Shown piece after piece: positions 7,422 through 11,583 of a stretch of DNA of 11,583 nucleotides; position 1 is the first letter of the stretch; every line of letters starts with the position of its first letter. Source of the DNA: Verrucomicrobiales bacterium. Lineage in GTDB: Bacteria > Verrucomicrobiota > Verrucomicrobiia > Verrucomicrobiales > DEV007. The stretch spans positions 1 to 11,583 of the forward strand of contig JAGNMT010000060.1 of assembly GCA_017991025.1 (NCBI GenBank), read 5' to 3'. The translations under genes were made by a program, and so were the position numbers. A model generated the notes under the pieces. It was not told the DNA's origin. It worked only from the letters and a program-made list of their open reading frames with translations, and searched no databases.

Positions 7422-8831
7422 ATGACGGCCCTACGGAAAACAAAGATCATTGCCACCCTCGGTCCTGCAACCGGGTCACCCGAAAAAATCAGGGAACTGA
7501 TTCTGGCCGGGGCTCACATTTTCCGGCTCAACATGAGCCATGCCCCGCACGACTGGGCACGTGAGATGGTCGCTACGATTCGCGCAACGGCAACGGAACT
7601 TCAAACAAATGTAGCAACGCTCGTCGATCTGCAGGGACCGTCAATCCGCACCGGAGATGTCGACGGTAAAATCCCGCTCACCAAAGGAGACACGGTAGAG
7701 TTTCGGAATGCCGGACTCACACCCGCCTCCCCTGTCTCAATCACGACGAACTACGACAAACTCCACGAGGATGTCTCGGTCGATGATGTCATGCTCGTCG
7801 ACAACGGGGAAATCCACTTCCGGATAAAGCAAATTGAGGAGGGCCGTCTTACCTGTGAAGTCCTCACCGACGGGCTCATGGGCTCCCGCCGCCACATCAA
7901 TTTGCCGGGTATCCGCGTAAATCTCCCGCCACTGACAGAGAAGGATATGCTCGACATCAGGCTCGCTGCTGAACTGGACGTTGATTTTATCGCAATCAGT
8001 TTCGTCCGCGACGCGGAGCATATCAGTTGCCTGAGGGAGCAATTGCAGCAGCGGGATTGCAACGCCCGCATCATCGCCAAAATCGAAGATCAGGAAGCGC
8101 TCAAACACCTCGCCGGGATCATTCTGGAATCCGACGCTGTGATGGTGGCACGCGGTGATCTCGGGATCGAAGTGCATATCGAAGAGCTTCCCATCGTGCA
8201 ACGCACCATCGTCAAGGAGTGCGCCCGCCTCGGCCGCAAGGTCATCGTCGCGACGCACATGCTGGAGTCCATGATCGAAAGCCCGGTTCCGACCCGGGCT
8301 GAAGTCACCGATGTGGCGAATGCCGTCTATGAGCAGGCCGATGCCGTCATGGTCAGCGGGGAAACCTCCGTCGGTCACTACCCGGTCAAGTGCATCGAAA
8401 TCCTCGATCGCATCGCAAAACGGATGGAGCGCGAGCCGGGTGCAGGCTTTTCTGCGGCGATCGAACTGGATAACGAGAAACAATTCACCGTCAAATCCGC
8501 CGTCGTTCTTGCCAACTCACTGGAAAACTCGAAGCTCGTGATCTTCACCGCCCGCGGCGTCCTTGCGAACTACGCTGCCCACCAGCGCCCGCTGAAAGCA
8601 GATATCTTTGCCTTTTGTCCGGATGACAGGGTCGTTCGGGCACTGCTCATGAACCGGGGTGTCACCCCTTTCCAAATGGAATTTGCCGACCACCCCGAGG
8701 ACAGCATTCGCAACGCGCTTGAGTTTTTAAAAGAGCGAAACCTCATCGAGACCGGTGATTCTGTCGTTATCCTCAGCGATGTCCTCAACCGCGATTTTGA
8801 TACCGAGGCGATCCTCCTTCGTAAAGCGTAG
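7422..8831 (+). CDS. pyk: Pyruvate kinase
   Basis: Cytoplasmic glycolytic enzyme converting phosphoenolpyruvate and ADP to pyruvate and ATP. The 469 residues match the full length of single-core pyruvate kinases with no extra C-terminal PEP-utiliser domain. Motifs: RKTKIIATLGPA (5-16), FRLNMSH (34-40, substrate/K+ site), DLQGPSIRTG (69-78), the active-site block IIAKIEDQEA (217-226, catalytic Lys220 and metal-binding Glu222), ARGDLGIE (243-250, metal-binding Asp246), VIVATHMLESM (274-284, Thr278), PTRAEVTDVANAVYEQADAV, and SGETSVGHYP, where many homologues have SGETA. The C-terminal domain (about 350-469) is the usual regulatory domain; which effector acts cannot be read here. The frame is open back to a GTG at 7386, but the family start fits the ATG at 7422. 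Confidence 0.97.
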   Translation: MTALRKTKIIATLGPATGSPEKIRELILAGAHIFRLNMSHAPHDWAREMVATIRATATELQTNVATLVDLQGPSIRTGDVDGKIPLTKGDTVEFRNAGLTPASPVSITTNYDKLHEDVSVDDVMLVDNGEIHFRIKQIEEGRLTCEVLTDGLMGSRRHINLPGIRVNLPPLTEKDMLDIRLAAELDVDFIAISFVRDAEHISCLREQLQQRDCNARIIAKIEDQEALKHLAGIILESDAVMVARGDLGIEVHIEELPIVQRTIVKECARLGRKVIVATHMLESMIESPVPTRAEVTDVANAVYEQADAVMVSGETSVGHYPVKCIEILDRIAKRMEREPGAGFSAAIELDNEKQFTVKSAVVLANSLENSKLVIFTARGVLANYAAHQRPLKADIFAFCPDDRVVRALLMNRGVTPFQMEFADHPEDSIRNALEFLKERNLIETGDSVVILSDVLNRDFDTEAILLRKA

Positions 8832-8850
8832 GCTCATCCTAGTCATACGC

Positions 8851-9054
8851 ATGAAGCTTTCCGCGTTTCAAACCATGGATCCCCTCTTGCTGCCGGGCTT
8901 GGTCAATACCGCTCTCCGCAATGACTGTGAGGATCTCGACGACCTCGTGCGCACCCACGATCTCGAACGCGAATCGCTTGAAAAGCGAATGGAGGAGATC
9001 GGTTACCGCTATGTGGCGTCCACCAATCAGTTCCGACCGGTTATAAAGGAGTGA
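8851..9054 (+). CDS. DUF4250-like small protein
   Basis: A 67-residue protein starting 19 bases after pyk. The pattern is that of the DUF4250 family as I remember it: DPLLLPGLVNTALRN, then DLDDLVRTHDLERESLEKRMEEIGYRY, then a closing NQFRP. This reads as a small helical, helix-turn-helix-like unit; the family has no established function that I know of. The in-frame ATG at 8875 (MDPLLLP) is an alternative start giving 59 residues. Neither has a visible ribosome site. The frame is also open upstream inside pyk, but that part reads as a shadow of pyk. It probably shares the pyk transcript and converges on the cytochrome c gene with only 24 bases between. Confidence 0.75.
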   Translation: MKLSAFQTMDPLLLPGLVNTALRNDCEDLDDLVRTHDLERESLEKRMEEIGYRYVASTNQFRPVIKE

Positions 9055-9078
9055 AACCCGGCTATACCGGAGCGGCGA

Positions 9079-9753
9079 TCATTTATGGGCGGCAACGATC
9101 TTCTCGATCTCCGCTCGTTTGACACCGGCAGGCGCGTCAATGGCGGCAAACTTTTTCCTCGCCGCCGCAGCCTGCTCGACGGTTACGGCAGGGGCACTGT
9201 TACCCCATTCATTACGGACATAAGTCAGCACCGCTGAAAGTTTCTGATCATCCAAAGCCGCCCCGAGCGGAGCCATCATGCCCATGAATTTCATGTCTTC
9301 TTTGGCGATACCCTTGAGCACGACAAGAAGCGAATTTTCAGGATCGCCAAGAAGAACCTTTGATCCGACCATACTCGGCGCCATCAGAGCAGGACCGACT
9401 TTCAAGCCGGTTCCATCGGGACCGTGACACGCCGCACACATCGCAAAAGTGGTCTTTCCGAGGGCCATCACAGCCGGATCAATTCCTGCGGCACCGCCAC
9501 CACCCGCAGGCGCGGCGTTTGACACAGGCGCAGGCGCTGGAGTTCCGGCTGCGGGAGCAGCCGGCGCCGCTGCCGATGGTGCAGGAACTGCTGCCACGAC
9601 AGGCTCGGCGGACTTCTCTCCCTTCATTCCTCCGATAAACGAAATACCGACAATGCCCAGCATCACGATCAAAGACAAAGGAACCAAAACGAGGAAGGCA
9701 TTCCCGAAAAGGGAAACAAGAGGACTTTTCGAGTCAGAATTATCGGCGCTCAT
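9079..9753 (-). CDS. Membrane-anchored single-haem cytochrome c
   Basis: A 224-residue class I-type cytochrome c. A short polar N-terminus is followed by one membrane helix (about 17-42), an Ala/Pro/Gly-rich linker (about 50-90) and a haem domain with CAACH (106-110), GPDGTGLKVGPAL after it, and a Met in GMMAPLG (159 or 160) as the likely sixth ligand before LSAVLTYVRNEWGN. The topology puts the haem outside the cytoplasm on a flexible tether, suited to carrying electrons between membrane complexes. The tail after about residue 190 (VEQAAAARKKFAAI) is a helical extension. It would be a substrate of the nearby ResB/CcsA machinery. There is no Shine-Dalgarno site; the coding strand instead carries CCTCC about 7 bases before the ATG. 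The partner oxidase or reductase is not in the window. Confidence 0.92.
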   Translation of the reverse strand: MSADNSDSKSPLVSLFGNAFLVLVPLSLIVMLGIVGISFIGGMKGEKSAEPVVAAVPAPSAAAPAAPAAGTPAPAPVSNAAPAGGGGAAGIDPAVMALGKTTFAMCAACHGPDGTGLKVGPALMAPSMVGSKVLLGDPENSLLVVLKGIAKEDMKFMGMMAPLGAALDDQKLSAVLTYVRNEWGNSAPAVTVEQAAAARKKFAAIDAPAGVKRAEIEKIVAAHK

Positions 9754-9923
9754 ATTTTGGGGAGGAAAAAAGCTCTATTTCGAAGGATGTCAATGCGAAT
9801 GGTCCCTCACTGTTGAACCAATACGTGACAAATTCGAGTGAGGATACCGGAAAATGCCCGTTTATCTCTCCCCGCCTGCCTCCATGCCTTAAAACGGGGC
9901 GGTGGATTGACTCATTCCCGTAC

Positions 9924-9953
9924 TTGATGGACGAACGGCAGCTGATCTAAAAT
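9924..9953 (+). promoter_or_regulatory. Candidate promoter of the acetyltransferase gene
   Basis: TTGATG (9924-9929) and TAAAAT (9948-9953), 18 bases apart, resemble a sigma-70-type -35/-10 pair and end about 35 bases before the ATG at 9988. The -10 box has one mismatch to TATAAT and the -35 is weaker. The box lies within the inverted repeat at 9942-9977. Confidence 0.35.
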
Positions 9954-9977
9954 CCGACGGATGGACTCGAAGATCAG
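9942..9977. promoter_or_regulatory. Nested inverted repeats before the acetyltransferase gene
   Basis: Outer arms CTGATCT (9942-9948) and AGATCAG (9971-9977) are perfect complements 22 bases apart. Inside lies a second repeat, ATCCG-A-CGGAT (9952-9962). Together they cover the -10 box of the candidate promoter and the 5' leader, ending 10 bases before the ATG, so they could be a repressor site or a leader hairpin. Confidence 0.35.
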
Positions 9978-9987
9978 TTGAGAATTC

Positions 9988-10527
9988 ATGGTGCAGGAAC
10001 CCCCGATCACCCTCTTAAAGGCGCACCCTGACGAAGCTGAGGCAATCAATGCCACAGCGACCCTCATCTGGCCCCGTGCCTACAGGGGAATCATCCCTCC
10101 ATCACAGATCCGATACATGCTCGCTCGGATGTATGATCCGGCGACTCTGAGAGAGGAAATGCGTCACGGTGCCATCGAGTATTTCTGGATCGTCTGCGGC
10201 AGTTCAAAAATCGGCTTCATCGCGATCGGTCCGGTTTTGAGAGGTTCCCCGTGTTCCCTTCACAAGTGCTATCTGCTCCCCGAATCGCAAGGTTGCGGTT
10301 TCGGAAGTGCCGCCATGGGCCTGCTCGTCACCCTCCTCGAATCGGCGGGTGCCACCTCTTTCGAATTGCGGGTCAACCGGAACAATCACCGGGCAATATC
10401 ATTTTATCAGAAGAACGGTTTCGAGACCTGCGGTAAAGACTGTCGAGAGATTGGTGGCGGCTTTGTCATGGACGACTATCTCATGAGGCGACCGATTCCG
10501 GTGTTCCCCATCCCCACGGTGAACTGA
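9988..10527 (+). CDS. GNAT-family N-acetyltransferase
   Basis: A 179-residue acetyl-CoA-dependent acetyltransferase of the GNAT fold; the substrate is unknown. The N-terminal part AYRGIIPPSQIRYML (31-45) resembles a subgroup of small bacterial GNATs with a PxxQIxYM segment. The acetyl-CoA loop is QGCGFGS (101-107; Q-x-x-G-x-G), preceded by the strand LHKCYLLPES, and the motif B region is LRVNRNNHRAISFYQKNGFE (127-146), where Asn and Tyr are typically near the active site. The end, GGGFVMDDYLMRRPI, is the usual closing strand. It stands alone, with its own candidate promoter and a following terminator, which suggests a single-gene transcript. The start has only a weak upstream purine stretch (TTGAGAA). 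Confidence 0.9.
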   Translation: MVQEPPITLLKAHPDEAEAINATATLIWPRAYRGIIPPSQIRYMLARMYDPATLREEMRHGAIEYFWIVCGSSKIGFIAIGPVLRGSPCSLHKCYLLPESQGCGFGSAAMGLLVTLLESAGATSFELRVNRNNHRAISFYQKNGFETCGKDCREIGGGFVMDDYLMRRPIPVFPIPTVN

Positions 10528-10561
10528 TTGAACTGATATCCACCTTCCGGGCCAATAGGAC

Positions 10562-10591
10562 AGAGCCATCACGAGTTTTTGAGGCTCTTTT
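10562..10591 (+). terminator. Rho-independent terminator after the acetyltransferase gene
   Basis: AGAGCC (10562-10567) pairs with GGCTCT (10583-10588), and TCA (10569-10571) pairs with TGA (10580-10582) inside it, giving a nine-pair stem with one bulged A and an eight-base loop. A short T-run (10588-10591) follows. It lies 35 bases after the stop codon. Confidence 0.5.
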
Positions 10592-10648
10592 AAAATCAGT
10601 TGCCTCGATCCACTCCCCGCCCAATGTCTTTGCGACTCCCCAACACTT

Positions 10649-11583
10649 ATGAAATCCCCGAGTTTTGCCTATTCTCTCGTTTTCGCGCTGGCATCGATCC
10701 CCCCTCTAACCGCCGCTGAATCGACCATAAAATTCGACGATCCTGCGCCGAAGCGTTACGAACTCTCGGCTCGTGCCAGCGAGATCGACCCAAAAGCGAA
10801 AGAACATCCCGAAATCGATTTCACCTTTGAGACGAAGGACGGCAAACCCGCCGACACCGAAAAGGCCTCGGTCGATACCTCCGTGCCACCACGAGGAAAG
10901 CTGGTGATCTGGCTGATGGGGCATAACGGAGAACTTTTCAGCCGCCTCAATTCCTACGGGCTCCACGCGATTCAGCCTCACTACGCCAACAAGTGGTTCG
11001 GCATCGTTTGTCAGGACAAGCCCATTGATCCACAGGCTCGCGGTAATGTCAGGCTCGAAGCTGCCATCGGTGAAGACGTCAGCGACGAAGTCGATATTCC
11101 GAAAGCGGACGGCATGATGGAGCGCAGCTACCAGTTTGTGAAATGGCTCGCCAGGGAAAACCCCGAAGGCAAATGGGACTATTTCCTGACTGCCGACGGC
11201 ACCGGCCTGCGCTGGGAGGATGTCATCATCTCCGGCTCCTCCCATGGATCGACAACAGCGGCCCGCTTTGCCAAACACACCAGGGTGGACCGTGTCGTCG
11301 CGCTTTGCGGCCCCCGGGATCAGGACCAGGACTGGCAGTCACTCCCCTCCGCGACCCCGGCAAATCACATCTTCGGATTCTCCCACGTCCTCGATGGAGG
11401 TTGGACCGGCGACCACTACTGCCGCTCGTGGGAAATGATGGGACTCCACGAATTCGGTCCCCTTGTCGACGTCGACAAGGTTCCCTTTCCCTACGGAAAC
11501 ACAAGACGCCTCATCACCCGGTGCGACGTCGGCGGCGACCCTGACAAAGCGCATGGATCAGTCACCCCGGGAAAATCGTCGGG
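10649..11583 (+). CDS. Exported alpha/beta-hydrolase-like protein, partial (C-terminus outside window)
   Basis: The frame is open from the ATG at 10649 to the window end (311 residues visible, no stop). A signal peptide (about 1-23, MKSPSFAYSLVFALASIPPL then TAA before Glu) points to export. RGKLVIWLMGHNG (about 87-99) looks like the first core strand and oxyanion region of an alpha/beta hydrolase. ISGSSHGSTTAARFAKH holds the nucleophile elbow G-S-S-H-G (196-200, Ser198). A His in DPDKAHGS (His302) is a possible catalytic His. This may belong to the uncharacterised BPSS1187-type hydrolase group common in PVC bacteria; that assignment is from memory. The substrate is unknown. No strong ribosome site precedes the start, and a terminator lies upstream, so it probably has its own promoter, which I could not place. 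Confidence 0.8.
   Translation, partial: MKSPSFAYSLVFALASIPPLTAAESTIKFDDPAPKRYELSARASEIDPKAKEHPEIDFTFETKDGKPADTEKASVDTSVPPRGKLVIWLMGHNGELFSRLNSYGLHAIQPHYANKWFGIVCQDKPIDPQARGNVRLEAAIGEDVSDEVDIPKADGMMERSYQFVKWLARENPEGKWDYFLTADGTGLRWEDVIISGSSHGSTTAARFAKHTRVDRVVALCGPRDQDQDWQSLPSATPANHIFGFSHVLDGGWTGDHYCRSWEMMGLHEFGPLVDVDKVPFPYGNTRRLITRCDVGGDPDKAHGSVTPGKSS
11461..11480. repeat. 20-base perfect palindrome inside the hydrolase gene
   Basis: The half-site CCTTGTCGAC is followed at once by its exact reverse complement. It contains two overlapping GTCGAC hexamers and codes in frame for Leu-Val-Asp-Val-Asp-Lys. It is either a coincidence of repeated Val-Asp codons or a binding site; no flanking structure decides this. 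Confidence 0.6.

Noticed and set aside
7737..8483. Minus-strand 248-residue frame
   Set aside because: Antisense to pyruvate kinase, with no motifs of its own.
9037..9070. Possible bidirectional terminator between the DUF4250-like and cytochrome genes
   Set aside because: CCGGTTATA and TATACCGG pair only with a bulge and there is no T-run on either side.
9788..9793. TTGACA on the minus strand before the cytochrome c gene as a -35 box
   Set aside because: The hexamer is perfect, but no acceptable -10 lies 16-18 bases downstream, where the sequence is TTTTTC.
9856..9900. Inverted repeat CCCGTTT / AAACGGG before the acetyltransferase gene
   Set aside because: The loop is 28 bases and competing GC pairings exist. 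No T-run follows, so I would not call it a terminator or element.
11143..11544. Overlapping plus- and minus-strand open frames at the right end
   Set aside because: They are out of frame with the hydrolase, which runs open from a signal peptide through a GSSHG motif to the window end.

Overview
The window looks like chromosomal DNA from a Verrucomicrobiota-type (PVC group) bacterium. The grounds are a planctomycete-style cytochrome c domain (PSCyt1 type) fused to a DUF2231-like membrane unit and leucine-rich repeats, a System II (ResB/CcsA) cytochrome c assembly pair, moderately high GC, and few good Shine-Dalgarno sites. The phylum is inferred from gene content and was not tested by a search. 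No rRNA, tRNA, CRISPR array, insertion sequence or phage gene was seen.

Layout. Positions 1-998 (minus) hold most of mpl, a peptidoglycan-recycling ligase cut by the left edge. After a divergent 225-base spacer, 1224-3137 (plus) encodes a large membrane-anchored cytochrome c with LRRs and a Pro/Ala/Lys repeat tail. Positions 3240-7197 (plus) hold a tight three-gene set: a lipoprotein, a ResB-like protein and a CcsA-like haem handling protein with a long N-terminal domain. The last two overlap by ATGA. A very small membrane ORF (7205-7348) follows, then pyruvate kinase (7422-8831) and a small DUF4250-like protein (8851-9054). Convergent to these is a single-haem membrane-anchored cytochrome c (9079-9753, minus). 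A spacer with nested inverted repeats leads to a GNAT acetyltransferase (9988-10527), a hairpin terminator, and the start of an exported alpha/beta hydrolase that runs off the right edge (10649-11583).

How they fit together. The core theme is cytochrome c biogenesis and use. ResB and CcsA should carry haem across the membrane and attach it to CXXCH motifs, and two CXXCH proteins lie within about 3 kb of them, one on each side. The lipoprotein sits in the same transcription unit and is the best candidate for an uncharacterised accessory factor. The remaining genes (mpl, pyk, DUF4250, GNAT, hydrolase) look like ordinary neighbours. I did not find a clearly new defence, mobile or biosynthetic system. 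The most promising leads are the lipoprotein-ResB-CcsA unit, the tiny membrane ORF after it, and the multidomain cytochrome.
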